Counted from the stretch's first letter, positions 51,601 through 63,108 are shown. The stretch: DNA of 64,000 nucleotides from Chinchilla lanigera (GCF_000276665.1 NW_004955416.1:7239697-7303696); one strand, 5' to 3'. The notes: generated from the letters alone by a model not told the origin. Program-made: numbers and translations.

Positions 51601-54600
51601 AGGCCAAGTCCAGCCTGGACCACATAGCAAGGCCTTATTTTGAAAGGGAAAAAAATGTACAGGAGTCAGAAGCCTGAATTCAAGACCAGCTCTAAGGTTT
51701 CTCTGCTACATGACTTCTTAACCTCTCAGTGCCTTAGTATTTAGATATGATTGTTTTGTTTTTGTGGTGCCGGAGATTAAACTCAAGGCCCCATACGGCT
51801 AAGCATCCACTCTACCACTGCGCTATACTTCCAGCCCCCATATATGGTAAACAGGGATAATAACAGTACCTCTTTCATAGGAACGTTATGACAATCAAGC
51901 AAGGTGGAATTTTAGAAAGCACAGCATATACTGACTGGCGATTGTGATCGTTCAATAAACATTACCATTGCTGTCGCTATGCTCTCAAGCCCAAGTCACA
52001 CAGCAGTTGATGGCAGAGCAGGCCCTCTGACTCCCAGGCCCTACATCAGCAGCTGTGATATCAACAGCAGGATGGGAAAGGAGAGGACTCATTAAGTCTG
52101 AAAAAGAAACAGCCTAGGGAGCTGGGGATTTAGCTCAGCGGCAAAGCGCCTGCCTGGCAAGCGCAAGGTCATGAGTTCAGTTCCCCGGTACTGGAGAAAA
52201 ACCAAAAAGAAAAAAAAAAAAAAAGAAACAGCCCAGGGAGAGGGATAGGTGGCTGAGGTTCTGCAGGGACCCCGATCCTGATGTGTTCTGGCCTCTTACT
52301 TTTCCCATTGCTTGCTTCCAGCTCCCTGGCCTGTCAGCTCTATTCCCACTCGCACTTCTATCTCAGACAGTACACAGTTGGGGTGCATGATGTCTAGGGG
52401 CCTAGGGCAGAGCCTCGCAGGCTGAGGCCTTGGGCAGCATTTCTGAGGCTCCTTTTTGGCTGAGCCAGGATGTAGCTGCTAGCACCCGGACTGGGAGCCA
52501 TGGGCATGCTGAGACCAGCCAGTTCTGCTGGGCCGTCAGGGTGCTGCTTAGGCCCTGCCCCGCAGCCCGAAAGGAGGTGTGCAGGCCCAGCACAGGGCTA
52601 GAAGCCTAGGACAGGGCTGGACATACCTAGGCCTCTGGACTGCCCACAAGTTCTCTCCTGCCATGTGCCCTACAGATCCGTTCCCATCCCCGCTTTGGGG
52701 CTCTGTGCCAGCGTACAGCAACCAACGAGTGCTGCCCCAGCTGGTCCCTGGGCAACTACCTGGCTGTGCTCTCCAATCGCTCCTCCTGCCTGGACACCAC
52801 CCCAGGGGACGCAGCCCGCGTGCTGGCCCTGCTTCGGTCTTGCGCCCCCTACTACCACCGCGGAGTCCTGGAGCCCTCATGTCTGGGACCTGGGCAGGAC
52901 AAGCCCCCACACTGTGCCCAAGTTCCCACCAAGTGCTCCCGGAGCAGCGCTGTCTACCAGCTCCTGCATTTTATGCTAGACAGGGACTTTCTGAGCCCCC
53001 AGACAGCTGACTACCAGGTGCCCTCCCTCAAGTTCAGCCTGCTCTTCCTGCCCACCCTGAAGGGGGCCTCCATGATGGACATCTACCTGGATGGCCTGGC
53101 TGAGCCCCGGCTGGTGTCCGACAACTACACGTCCATCAGTGGCATGGACCTAGGCATCAAGCAGGAGCTGCTGAAGCACTACCTGGCCCTGGACACGATG
53201 TACCCGCTGCTGGCACTGGCTGCCATCTTCTTCAGCATCACGCTCTACCTGCGTTCGCTCTTCATCACCGTCATGGTGTTGGTGGGCGTGCTGGGCTCTC
53301 TCCTGGTGGCCTTCTTTCTCTACCACGTGGCCTTCCGCGTGGCCTACTTTCCCTTCGTTAACCTGGCAGCCGTGGTCTTGCTCAGCAGCGTCTGCGTCAA
53401 CCACACCCTCATCTTCTTCGACTTGTGGCGCCTCAGCAAGAGCCAGGTGCCCTCAGGGGGACTGGCACAGCGCGTAGCCCGCACCATGCACCACTTCGGC
53501 TACCTGGTGCTGGTATCTGGCCTCACCACCGGCGCCGCCTTCTACGGCAGCTACCTGAGCCGCCTGCCCACGGTGCGCTGCTTCGCGCTTTTCATGGGCA
53601 CGGCCGTGCTGGTGCACATGGCGATCACACTGGCCTGGTTGCCCGCCTCGGCCGTGCTGCAGGAGCGCTACTTGGCGCGGGGCTGCGTGCCCAGGGCGCA
53701 GGGCCCGCGCGGCGGCAGCGACCCCTGGCGGCTGCTGCTGGCGGTGCACCGGCGGCTGCGTGGCTTCCGCAGGGCCGCCGCCATCCTCTCGCGCTTGCTG
53801 TTCCAGCGCCTGCTGCCTTGTGGCGTCATCAAGTTCCGCTACATCTGGATCTGCTGGTTCGCGGCGCTGGCAGCAGGGGGCGCCTACATCGGTGGCGTCA
53901 GCCCACGCCTGCAGCTGCCCATCCTGCTGCCGGCCGGCGGGCAGGTCTTCCGGCCCAGTCACCCGTTCGAGCGCTTCGACGCCGAGTACCGCCAGCAGTT
54001 CCTGTTCGAGCAGCTGCCTGCGGACGAGGGCGGCCACTTGCCAGTGGTCCTGGTGTGGGGGGTGCTGCCGGTGGACACAAGCGACCCTCTGGACCCCCGC
54101 AGCAACAGCTCCCTGGTGAGCGACCCCGACTTCATGCCCAGCAGCCCCGAAGCGCAGCAGTGGCTGCTGTCCCTGTGTCACGGAGCCCGCAATCAGAGCT
54201 TCTTCGGCTCGCAGCCGCACGGCTGGCCCACGCTGTGCTTCGTGGAGGCCCTGCAGCAGTGGATGGAGAGGCCGGCCTGTGCCGACCTCTGCTGCGGTCA
54301 GTCCGATTTCCCCTGGGCCCCAGAACTTTTCCTGCACTGCCTCAAGATGATGGCCCTGGAGCAAGGCCCCGACAGCAGCCGTGACCTGGGACTCCGCTTC
54401 AATGCGCACGGCAACCTGGCTGCGCTGGTCCTGCAGTTCCAGACCAACTTCCCTTACAGTCCTGACTATGGCCAAGTCCACCACTTCTACACCGAGGTCA
54501 GCCGCTGGCTGGCAGCCGAGCTGGGCAGGGCACCTCCAGGCCTTCGCCGAGGGTGGTTCACCAGCCGTCTGGAGCTATACAGCCTGCAGCACAGCTTGAG

Positions 54601-55903
54601 CACCGAGCCTGCTGTGGTGCTAGGCCTGGCTCTGGCTCTGGCCTTTGCCACTCTGCTGCTGGGCACCTGGAACGTCCCCCTCAGCCTGTTCTCCGTGGCT
54701 GCTGTGGCAGGCACCGTGCTGCTCACCGTGGGACTCCTTGTTCTGCTTGAGTGGCAGCTCAACACTGCCGAGGCCCTCTTTCTCTCTGCGTCCGTGGGCC
54801 TCTCCGTGGACTTCACTGTCAACTACTGCATCTCCTACCACCTGTGCCCACACCCAGACCGCCTGAGCCGTGTGGCCTTCTCCTTGCGCCAGACCAGCCG
54901 CGCCACAGCAATGGGGACGGCAGCCCTGTTTGCATCTGGTGTGCTCATGCTCCCTGCAACGGTGCTGCTCTATCGAAAGCTGGGCATCATTCTCATGATG
55001 GTCAAGTTCGTCAGCTGTGGCTTTGCCAGCTTCTTCTTCCAGTCTCTGTGCTGTTTCTTTGGACCAGAGAAGAACTGTGGACAGATCCTCTGGCCCTGTG
55101 CCCACCTGCCATGGGACGCTGGAACCGAGGACCCTGATGAGGAGAAGGCACGATCGGGGCCAGTGGCTCCCGGTACCTGCTCAGAGCATTATGAGCTTCA
55201 GCCCCTGGCACGGCATCGGAGCCCCAGCTTTGACACCAGCACAGCCACCAGCAAGCTGTCCCACCGGCCCTCAGTCCTCTCAGAGGATCTGCAGCTGCAT
55301 GACGGTAACTGCTGTGCTCGGCCTCCCATTGCCCCTGCGTCCCCAAGGGATCTGCTCCTGGATCACCAGGCAGTCTTCAGCCAGTGCCCAGCCCTGCAGA
55401 CCTCCTCCCCCTATAAGCAGGCCTGCCCCAGCCCCAAAACCTGGGTCAGCCAGAACTCCCAAGGACAGGATGCCAAGCCCCTGCAGGCCTTACCTGAAGT
55501 TCCGGCCCATTCGCCCAAGCCCAAGGCTGAAGAGCTTCCTGATGGCCTGTCCTCCTCAGCCAGCACCCTGGAAGGACTCAGCGTCTCCGATGACACCTGC
55601 CTAAGCACCTCTGAGCCCAGCGCACGTGTACCAGATTCCATGGGCGCCTCCCCAGATCTGGAAGACATCGGGAAGCCAGCTCCTGAGCTGGGCCAGCTGA
55701 ACGGGAAACGTGACACCCTGTGGCTGGCACTGAAGGAAACCGTGTATGACCCAACACTGCCCAACTCCCACCAGAGCACCTCCTCCTGGAAGGGCCGTGG
55801 GGGCCCAGATGGCAGCCCTGTGGTACTGCCCAACAGCCAGCCAGATCTCCCAGATGTTTGGCTCCGCAGGCCCAGCACCCACACCTCAGGCTACAGTAGC
55901 TGA
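48698..55903 (+). CDS. DISP2: DISP2, dispatched RND transporter family member 2 (1344 aa from the downstream ATG)
   Basis: A large multi-pass membrane protein of the Dispatched/Patched RND family. DISP1 releases cholesterol-modified Hedgehog; DISP2 is mainly neuronal and its substrate is unclear. Coding parts: 48698-49008, 49327-49356, 49497-49620, 49856-49971, 50122-50249, 50552-50649, 52676-55903. All have GT/AG ends and consistent phases. Landmarks: Ser/Pro-rich cytoplasmic N-tail; first membrane segment about residues 125-145 (AVLLVCLAVILLCTLAGLLG); large extracellular loop with many Cys (NECCPSWSLGNYL, NRSSCLDTT); a sterol-sensing-like block starting near 445 (YPLLALAAIFFSITLYL); a second RND half with the TM10 motif GLSVDFTVNYCISYHL near 975; long Ser/Pro-rich C-tail from about 1075 ending STHTSGYSS. 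The TM4 motif is VCVNHTLIFFD, without the acidic pair of active RND proteins. The start used here has context GCCATGG. Human DISP2 is about 1400 aa because it begins in exon 1; see 42448-42563. Confidence 0.95.
49259..49283. repeat. Short CA repeat
   Basis: acacacaaacacacacacac in DISP2 intron, just before exon 3 of the eight-exon model. Confidence 0.85.
50893..51120 (+). mobile_element. B1-ID composite SINE in a DISP2 intron
   Basis: B1 (gagctggatgtggtggtaca ... caagaccttgtctcaataaa), then ID (ggctggggatgtagctcagt ... ggattcaatccctagtacca). Lies in the intron at 50650-52675. Confidence 0.85.
51358..51525 (+). mobile_element. B1-ID composite SINE, B1 part truncated
   Basis: tcctgtaatcccagcactct ... 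gaacctttctcaaaataaaa, then gggctgggcatgtagctcag and ggattcaactctcagtgcca. Confidence 0.8.
51536..51655 (+). mobile_element. B1-like SINE
   Basis: accaggtgtggtgatgcaca ... cctgtaatcccagcaatggg ... accacatagcaaggccttat. Confidence 0.8.
51756..51840 (-). mobile_element. ID-type SINE, reverse, inside a MIR-like element
   Basis: gtttttgtggtgccggagat ... ccactctaccactgcgctat. It interrupts MIR-like sequence: ttcttaacctctcagtgcct on the left, ggtaaacagggataataaca on the right. Confidence 0.8.
52121..52220 (+). mobile_element. Young ID SINE with a 19-bp target-site duplication
   Basis: GCTGGGGATTTAGCTCAGCG ... GCGCCTGCCTGGCAAGCGCA ... TTCAGTTCCCCGGTACTGG plus A tail. The flanking repeats AAAAGAAACAGCCTAGGGA (52102-52120) and AAAAGAAACAGCCCAGGGA (52221-52239) differ at one base. 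The sequence is nearly identical to the element at 35401, so this subfamily was recently active. Confidence 0.95.
52676..55903 (+). other. DISP2: DISP2 large terminal coding exon
   Basis: A single 3228-nt coding exon after acceptor gtgccctacag. It encodes about residues 270-1344, i.e. nearly the whole transporter core and C-tail. The ATG at 52766 lies inside this exon and is not the start: the 30 codons before it (IRSHPRFGALCQRTATNE...) are conserved and Cys-rich. Confidence 0.95.
53868..53886 (+). promoter_or_regulatory. Candidate CTCF motif within DISP2 coding sequence
   Basis: TGGCAGCAGGGGGCGCCTA matches the CTCF core closely (CAGCAGGGGGCGC) but is also protein-coding (LAAGGAYI), so selection on codons could explain it. 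Confidence 0.35.
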
Positions 55904-57990
55904 GGGAGGCCAGACCTGGATGCAGAACCCTGTCGGCGATGAGAAGGCAGGGGCAGCACCGGCTGGAGCCTGAAGGTATTTCCCTAAACCAACATGGAGA
56001 AGCCTCATCCTCCAACTGTGAATTTAAAACCCTGCCAGAAGTTCCAGCCTTGATCTGTCTGCTACTTACCCCTACATCTGGAGGACTGAGCAGGGGAGAG
56101 CCTTTGGAAGGAATACCAGGGCTCCTCCGCCCCAACAGTGCCAACAAGGACCCTCCTCCGGAAAGGGGAGAGGCTAGATGTGCAGCCCCAGCCATTAGGG
56201 AGGCTGACCTGACCCCCACACACCTGGCAAGAAGTTCAGTGACTGTAAGGTACTCTGTCCTGGGATCCCGCCAGGGTACCTCACTGACCAGAAGCGCCCT
56301 CGCAACCTGCGCAGCATCCTAGATCCCATCCCTTTCAAGGACTTCATCAGGATGAGTCTTGGTGTTCAGGGAGGCTCTCTGGGTCAGAATTCAGCTAGAG
56401 CCTCTGTCCTGAACGGCCCTGTTCTGCTCACACTCACTGGTCTGACCAGCAGTTTTTCAAGGCCAGCTAGCAGAGATGGCAGCAGGGAGTAAGGCAGAAG
56501 AAGCAGCATGGTCAGCCTCACAGCATCGACAAGTGCAAGATCCCTCTTTGGAAGCAGACTCCTGGGCTCTCTGTTGATGAACGGTAGTCATCCTCTCCAT
56601 CCGTGCACCTGTTGGTCTCCTTGAACGCTCACTACTTCACTACAGGGTGGCCTGCAGTTGGTCAGGTTCTTTTACCCCCAAATGCAGGTAAAGACATTGA
56701 GACTAAGACTGACTGATTTATCCAAAGTCATGTTGCCTGTCAAAGGCAGAGCAGTTCCCTGGTCCATTCTACCGCCAACATTCCAAGTTCTCCTCCTGGC
56801 TACCGGCTTCAGGAACACTGGGCCCTGGCTGGCTTGATCCCTCGCTTCTTGCACCCTCCCCCAACCCGCCTTCTCGGATGTCTCTTTGTAAATCCTGCCT
56901 CCCCTTTGCACCTCTCTCTGTCTCTAGAGAGTGTTGTACTCTGAGCCAACCCTAGAGTTCCTTCCTGTCTCCTCTGTGTTCTCCTCTGGAATCCTCGGAG
57001 ACACCTCCCCATCATGGGGCAGCAGGGCTGGTGTGACTCTCCAGCTCCAGGGGCTATGCCTCTCCTCTGGTCCCAGGGTGCGGATTGGTCTGAGAGTGGA
57101 GAGGTTGAGCAGAATCCAGTTGAGGCAGGAGCTCGGATCTGCCCTTTGGGAGAGTGATTCTAAAGCTGCTCCCAAGATCAGGGCCCCAGTTTCTTAAGGA
57201 TGGATGTCTCCGGGAGATACTGAGCAAAGTGAAACTTGGCTGTCCTTCCCTGACAGAGTCTGTCCTGAGGTTTCACCCATGCAGGAGCTCCTGACGCTAG
57301 GTAGCATTGAAAAATACCATATAGTCTTACAAGGAAAATAAGTGTAGAAGGAGACTCAGACACCCACCCTCATGAGCTCACCCTCTGGCGAGGAAAACAG
57401 GTTAGGTGCACAGGCAGGCATCGGATGGGTCACTTTGCTATTGCTGCAGCTAGTACCCAGGAAGAGGTAACGAAAGGCTTCCTGAAGCAGGAATGACTGA
57501 GCGAGGCAAAGGAAGACCCAGTATCTCAGACTAAAAGGGACCATCAGCATCATCAGCTCCAGAGGTGTCCACATGTTATAGCCTAAGGACTCTCCCTTCA
57601 AAGCCCCTTGTGTGCAAGCCCAACGTGTACAGCAGATAAGCGGCAGCTACTCTGATGGGTGCAGGGTGGGAGACAGAGCCAGCCCAGCCTCCCTTTCTGC
57701 TGCAGCTCTCTCCATGGGCCCTGCAGAACCGCAGGCTCTGGAAGCCCGGGGAATGTAGGCAGAAAACTACTGATCCAGGCCATTTTGCAGGTCATCAGAG
57801 AAGGAAAGGGATTTTTCCAGGGCCAGACAGTCTGGGGCAAAGCCGGAGGTATATCAGAGGGTGTTTTTGTTCTATTCTGTTGTGTTGCTATGTTCTTAAG
57901 ACCTACCTCCCACCCCAGATAGTCTAGGAAAAGTGGAGCAGGACCCAAATGAGACAGACTTAAGAATTATGGAAGAGAGAGACATCAGTG
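55904..57990 (+). other. DISP2: Probable DISP2 3'UTR or downstream unique sequence
   Basis: About 2.1 kb of unique DNA with a MIR-like block near 56680-56790 (aaagacattgagactaagac, tcaaaggcagagcagttccc). No further coding exon. I find no convincing AATAAA in the unique part, so the transcript end is unresolved. Confidence 0.45.
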
Positions 57991-58296
57991 CAGTTGCCCC
58001 TCAGCGTCCACCCAAATCCGAGGATGCCCAAGTCCCTTGTGTACAATGGTGTATTCGCATATATCCTATGCATATCCTCTCATATACTTTAAATTGTGTC
58101 TAGATTACTTATAATATGTAATATGATATATATGCTGTGTAAATTGTTGTTATACTGTACTGTGTTTAGGGAATTATGACAAAAAGTCCATATGTGTTCA
58201 GTTCTGATGTGATTTATTTTTCTGCTAATAATTTTGGTCTGTCATTGGTTCAGTCCACAGATGCAGAATCCATGATTGATATGGAGTGTTGATCAT
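57991..58296 (-). mobile_element. Tigger-like non-autonomous DNA transposon (copy 2)
   Basis: Starts CAGTTGCCCCTCAGCGTCCA and contains ggatgcccaagtcccttgtg, catatactttaaattgtgtc, gattacttataatatgtaat and cagatgcagaatccatgatt. It is the same family as 3638-3945 in the opposite orientation. Confidence 0.65.
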
Positions 58297-58339
58297 ATAA
58301 GATGGCTTCTTGCAAGATAAGGAAATCAAGATAATTAAC

Positions 58340-58512
58340 TCCTGGCCAGGCAGGGGCACACACCTGTAGTCCCAGCTACTCTGGAGGCTCTGGCAGGAGG
58401 ATCACTTATGCCTAGAGGTTGGGGCCATCATAAACAACGTGATGAGACTTTGTTTAAAAAACAAAACAAAGCAACAAAATAAAGCAAATTTAAAAAAAAA
58501 AAAAAAAAAAAC
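58340..58512 (+). mobile_element. B1-like SINE, diverged, long poly(A)
   Basis: ctggccaggcaggggcacac ... ctctggaggctctggcagga, ending in an A-rich tail at 58490-58511. Confidence 0.8.
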
Positions 58513-58517
58513 TCCTG

Positions 58518-58672
58518 ACAAGCCAGGTGTGGTGGCATACACCTGTAATCCCAGCACTCAGGAGGCTGAGGCAGGAGGATAGCCACAATTTCGAGGCCAG
58601 CTTGGGCTACATGGTGAGTTCAAAGCCAGCCTGAACTGAGCTACACAGCAAGAGTCTGTCTCAGGGAGAAAA
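58518..58672 (+). mobile_element. B1-like SINE
   Basis: caagccaggtgtggtggcat ... cctgtaatcccagcactcag ... acagcaagagtctgtctcag. The second B1 in a direct head-to-tail pair with 58340. Confidence 0.9.
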
Positions 58673-58754
58673 AAATCCCGATACCAGGAAAGCAAGGGAG
58701 TGACTAGGACCTAATTTGGACCTGTCCCCCTGAGAGTTTCAGTGTCCCTCTCCC

Positions 58755-58915
58755 TCTCCCATGCTGGGGATTGAACACCCCTTTTAAAATTTATTTTTAT
58801 TTTTACAACAGGGTCCCACTAAGTTGCCCAGGCTAGCCTGGGATTTGCAGTCTTCCTGCCTCAGCCTCCCAGAGGTAGGGGTTATAGGCATGCACCACTA
58901 TACCCAGCTGGGTCT
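58755..58915 (-). mobile_element. B1-ID composite SINE, reverse
   Basis: catgctggggattgaacacc (truncated reverse ID), then acagggtcccactaagttgc ... taggcatgcaccactatacc (reverse B1). Confidence 0.8.
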
Positions 58916-59081
58916 CTTTCTTTATGTCCAAGAGGCATTCAGGCTTTCTGGCCTGCAGTTGCTCTTCAAAGTCCTGGCTTCTCTGTGACATGGACTGTGT
59001 CCCTCTTTTATCACAGTCAGGCTGGAGAGCCCTGATCTTATCAGATAATAAGCCTTGGGGAGGATAAAGTGACCCATTTTT

Positions 59082-59262
59082 CCTTTTTTTTGTGGGGGGG
59101 GCGTTGGTTTGGTTGGTTTTTTTGAGACAGGGTCTCACTACGTAGTTCAGGCTGGTCTTGAATTCACTGTGTAGCCCAGGTTGGCCTTGGACTCACAGTG
59201 ATCCTCCTGCCTCAGCCGCCTGAGTGCTGGAATTACAAGTGCGAACCACCATGCCTGGCTAA
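59082..59262 (-). mobile_element. B1-like SINE, reverse
   Basis: ttttttgagacagggtctca ... gtgctggaattacaagtgcg and accaccatgcctggct. Confidence 0.88.
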
Positions 59263-59279
59263 GTGACCATCTTCTTAAG

Positions 59280-59395
59280 CCTGAGTAGTTCTGCCTTGGG
59301 CTGGGGGTGTAGGTACTTTGTACTTAGGATGTACAAGGTCCTGGAGTTCACCACCAGCATCAGAAAAGAACAGAGAAGGCAAGAAAAAAAAAGTG
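59280..59395 (+). mobile_element. ID-like SINE, degenerate, with A-rich tail
   Basis: ttgggctgggggtgtaggta ... tacaaggtcctggagttcac ... ccagcatcagaaaagaacag. A decayed ID body. Confidence 0.6.
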
Positions 59396-59799
59396 AAGAA
59401 TCCTGCCTTGACTCGAAAGAGGATACAGTCTCTGCTGAGCAGCTCACGTAGGCTCTTACACTCCATGTGTGGAGGACCATGAGGTACACGAAGCCTAAAG
59501 AATCTGCTCCCTCTTGTGTGTCTTACAAAGGCAGCTGTTGCTGTCTGGGACTGGGGCTTCAGCACTGCCTGAACACCACTCCTGAAGTTTTAGAGTGAGG
59601 CAGGTCGGGGGTGAATGGGCACCGGGAGTCTGGGCACACTTGAAGGCCCTCCTCAGGGACTTCTAGGTCCCAGTCTTGCAAGTCATTGCCACATAACCCA
59701 ACAGATGAGCCACAGCAGCTGATGTGTTGACTGGATTTATTCTTTAAGTTACTAGCCTCAGAGGGCAGGAAGAACCCTGCAGTTGCCCAAAGTGATCTC

Positions 59800-59882
59800 T
59801 TCTGAGTTGGGTGTGTAGCCAGTGGCGTGCTTGCCTGGTATGCCCCAAAGCCTTGGCTTTGATCACCAGTGTTGACACAAAC
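59800..59882 (+). mobile_element. ID-like SINE, degenerate
   Basis: gagttgggtgtgtagccagt ... ttgcctggtatgccccaaag ... ttgatcaccagtgttgacac. Confidence 0.6.
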
Positions 59883-62100
59883 ACATATCACCTCACACCT
59901 AGAATAGCCAAACCAACAGCAGGCAACACACATTAGCAAGTAATCCAGCCCGCCTTTCTAACCCTGACTTTTGGATATAGGACTTAAAACATTTCTAATT
60001 TAAGCATATTTATTTTCTTCGTTGTTATTTGGGTGGTTACTCTGAGTATGTGGCCCTGGACTTAGGTAGCTTACATGGAACAAGGTGTGTGAAAACCACT
60101 CAAAGCATCGTGCAAAATTCAAGAAATAGTTTCTTTCCACTGAGATACTTGAAAATAGGGCTACATCTACACTCATTCAGGCCATTACTCCTGTGTGCCA
60201 CAGGTCCTTGACATGGGTCTACCACTGAGTTATAACCACAGCCGGAAGAAAGGCTTCCCCGACTGGGAATTGAGCTTGGGCCACAGCAGTGAGAGTGCTG
60301 AATTATAAGCACTACACCACCAAGGAACATCTTTAGATTTTTATCTTTATCTTTATATCTTTAGATATAACTTGGTATATAGCCAGGTACATGTCTGGAT
60401 CTCTCCAGAGCTTGTAATCCTACCAGTTGGGAAGCCAAGAAAGGATTTGGAGTTGGAGACTGGCATGCATTACATAGCAAGAGCCCATCTCAAAAACAAT
60501 AAAAGAACTCAGGGACTTGGTTCCTTTGGGAAAACCCATCCGTCCCTGCATGTATGTGGTGCTTTGATGTTGGACAATGATTGATTGGACTGGCAGAATC
60601 TTAGACTTTACTGATGTATGGCATATCTCACACCATGGTATCAGGCCATATCCCAGCTTGAGCTGATACTGAAAGAGACATTTCACAAGAGATGTACAAG
60701 GCAGACTTCTCCCCTCCCTCTCCAACTCCTCCATTCTTCCCCCAGTGCAGGAGAGGACAAAGAGACAGCTGAGGGCTCAGGAAAGAGGATACCAGTTGGG
60801 GGTTTACCAAGTGGTGAAGTGCTTGCTTACCATGCATAAAGCCTAGGGTTGTCCCCAGCACAAAAAAGAGGACGGGGAGATGCGGTTTCCAACCTCACCT
60901 CCAGAGAGGATCGTCGTTGTTTCTTCCAAGTCAGCCTCACTTTGTCCTGTAACAACACAGCCGAGCAGCCAGTAGCACTGCAGCACCCACGCCATGAGCG
61001 CCAATCTGATTCTCCTGACAACACGGAAACCAGGCATTCAGTACCCTGCCCGCGTTCCTCCTTCCCACAGGGACGCCTGGAACTCAAAGTGTACAGGTGT
61101 TGATGCCTAGGGAAAGAAACCAACGCAGTTCGTGGGAAAATGGGAAATAGAAAAAAACCACTATGCTATGTAAACGTGTGCCTGTGAGGAAGAGCTGGAA
61201 AGACTCTGCTAGAACTCCTCTTATAATCATCAGTGTGATGTCCCAAAAAGAGGGAAAAAACCTGTACTTTCCCAAATTCAGACATCAAATCTTCAGTGCT
61301 GACAAAATCACAGCATTGAGCAGATGGGTGTAGATTTGTTTGTTTTAAATGCAGATTTGAACCCATGACCACTAACTTCCCTGGACTTTCAGCTCTGCCT
61401 AATTAGTTTCCATTCCTTCCTGTGGTGTTGGGAGTTGAAGCCAGGGCCTCAGTCATGCTTGGCAAGTGTTCAAGTGTTTGACCACTGAGCAACTTCTCCA
61501 GTCCCACTTTCCATGCTAATTACGGCCTTCCATCCTTTGTTGTGACCGTTTGCTGTTTTCTCCACCTTCCTCAGACACCTGCTGCCTTCCATCTGCCTGC
61601 ACGGCACCTGCTTCCAGCGCACAGAACAACCTCATTCTTCACAAAGAAAACCCCAGCCCTCGGGCAGAAAGGTATCAAATCCCTGATTCGCGATTTACCC
61701 ACCCCTCACTGCTTCTCTTCCCACTCGTCTTACAACAAAGGCAACAGCCAGTGGGTTTACACACTGCATCAGAGGCCTTTAGACTGGAGCCCCTCTCCCT
61801 CCAAGAACTTTCTCCAAGACAGAGACAGACGCAGATCTTTCTAAGGGAATCACTTTCCAGAGCCGGCTCCCACCTATGTGCCCACCTCACGTTGGTGAGC
61901 CTGACAGGAGCCTCAGGCCTGCGGGTTCCCTTCCCGGCCTGTCCTTTCCCAGTTCTCAGTCCTGCTCCGAAAACTTGCGCTGTACTCAAAAGATAAACCT
62001 GGCTAGTTGAGAACCCTCTGCCTCAAGAAGTCCTTGAGAGAGCAAAGCCTGTAAGAGCTTCTAGAAGTTCCTACACCTTCTCCTTTTAAGAATTCCATTT
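59883..62100. other. Intergenic DNA with decayed ID fragments, no gene seen
   Basis: Decayed ID-like pieces occur at about 60190-60240 (reverse), 60795-60870 (forward: gtttaccaagtggtgaagtg, ggttgtccccagcaca) and 61420-61505 (reverse: gggagttgaagccagggcct). A decayed B1-like stretch lies at 60380-60505. Open frames of up to 148 codons near 61540-62000 show no conserved motif. Confidence 0.5.
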
Positions 62101-62101
62101 C

Positions 62102-62245
62102 AAACCAAGTGTGGTGGCCCACACGTATAAATCTCAGCACTGCAGGCTGACGCAGGAGAATTGTAAATTCAAGGCCAGCCTGGGCTACTGAGCAAGTTCA
62201 AGGCTGGGTTACTGTATAGTGACACCCTGTCTCAAAACAAAGCAG
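62102..62245 (+). mobile_element. B1-like SINE
   Basis: aaccaagtgtggtggcccac ... gtatagtgacaccctgtctc, A-rich tail. Confidence 0.85.
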
Positions 62246-62259
62246 AAAATTCAGCTTCA

Positions 62260-62475
62260 GGCCTGGGATGTAGCTCAGTGGGGGAGCACATTGCTCACAT
62301 ACAGAAATTTCAGCTGGGCATGGTGGCGCACGTTTGTAATCCCAGCACTTGGGAGGCTGAGGCAGGTGGGTCACTGTGAGTTAAGACTCCAGCCTGGGCT
62401 ACATAGTAAGGCCCTTTTGGAAGAAAGGAAGAAAGAAAGAAAAGAAAGAAACAAAGAAAGAAAGAGAAGAAAGCT
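62260..62475 (+). mobile_element. ID fragment followed by a B1 with (GAAA)n tail
   Basis: gcctgggatgtagctcagtg (ID head, 62260-62305), then B1 cagctgggcatggtggcgca ... gggctacatagtaaggccc, with a gaaagaaagaaa-type tail at 62424-62475. Confidence 0.85.
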
Positions 62476-62965
62476 TCAGTTTCATGGTGATACAGGGCAT
62501 ATGATATAGGGATAATACATGGACCTCCAAATAATATAAGGGAAATATTATAATTCCCAACCTGCTAGATTTCTGCAATGCTGACTTCATGTTTTCTAAA
62601 ATCAAAGAATGAATTCTAGGAGCACTGGAAGTTAAGTAAGAGTAGGAAGAATTTATTGAAAGAAAGAAAGTTTCTGTCTACGAGGAACAGAAGGGGTCTG
62701 GAAAGTGGGTGGCCCAACAACCCCACATCTCAAGGGTGTTTTACTGAGCAAAGCCACAAGGTGAGGAAGTTCAAAGTGGGACAAACTATAGTCAACTAGT
62801 AAGATCACAAGTATAGTCTCTTAGGTAATATTGATTAAATGGGATCAAATGGGGAAGCAAGTCACATAGCAAGTGCATGGGATGGATGGGACTTTCCTGG
62901 AAGGAAAGGGTTAAGGGTTAAGGACATTTGGTCCTCCTCCCCAAGGTGATTGATGCCTATTTAGA
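62476..62965. other. Unique AT-rich sequence, nothing recognised
   Basis: About 490 bp without a SINE, exon or RNA gene that I can support. Confidence 0.45.
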
Positions 62966-62967
62966 AT

Positions 62968-63108
62968 AGGCCAGGAGCAGTGGTACACACAACCTATAAT
63001 CCCAGCACTGGAGAGGCTGAGGCAGGAGGATCACTGCATGTTTGAGATCAGCCTGGGCTATATAGTGAGTTCAAGGCCAGCCTGAACTACATGACAAGAC
63101 TTTGTCTA
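62968..63108 (+). mobile_element. B1-like SINE
   Basis: taggccaggagcagtggtac ... tataatcccagcactggaga ... acatgacaagactttgtcta. Confidence 0.88.

Noticed and set aside
52766..52768. ATG as start of DISP2
   Set aside because: The frame continues upstream without a stop through 30 conserved Cys-rich codons to a good splice acceptor at 52675.
53453..54484. 343-codon minus-strand frame and 319-codon plus-strand frame over the DISP2 terminal exon
   Set aside because: They are shadows of GC-rich DISP2 coding sequence. Their composition is driven by third-position G/C of the real frame, and they have no domain.
61542..61996. KNSTRN first exon near the right edge
   Set aside because: KNSTRN is expected to the right of DISP2, but this stretch has no CpG island, no recognisable N-terminus and no convincing donor; the gene is probably beyond 64000.
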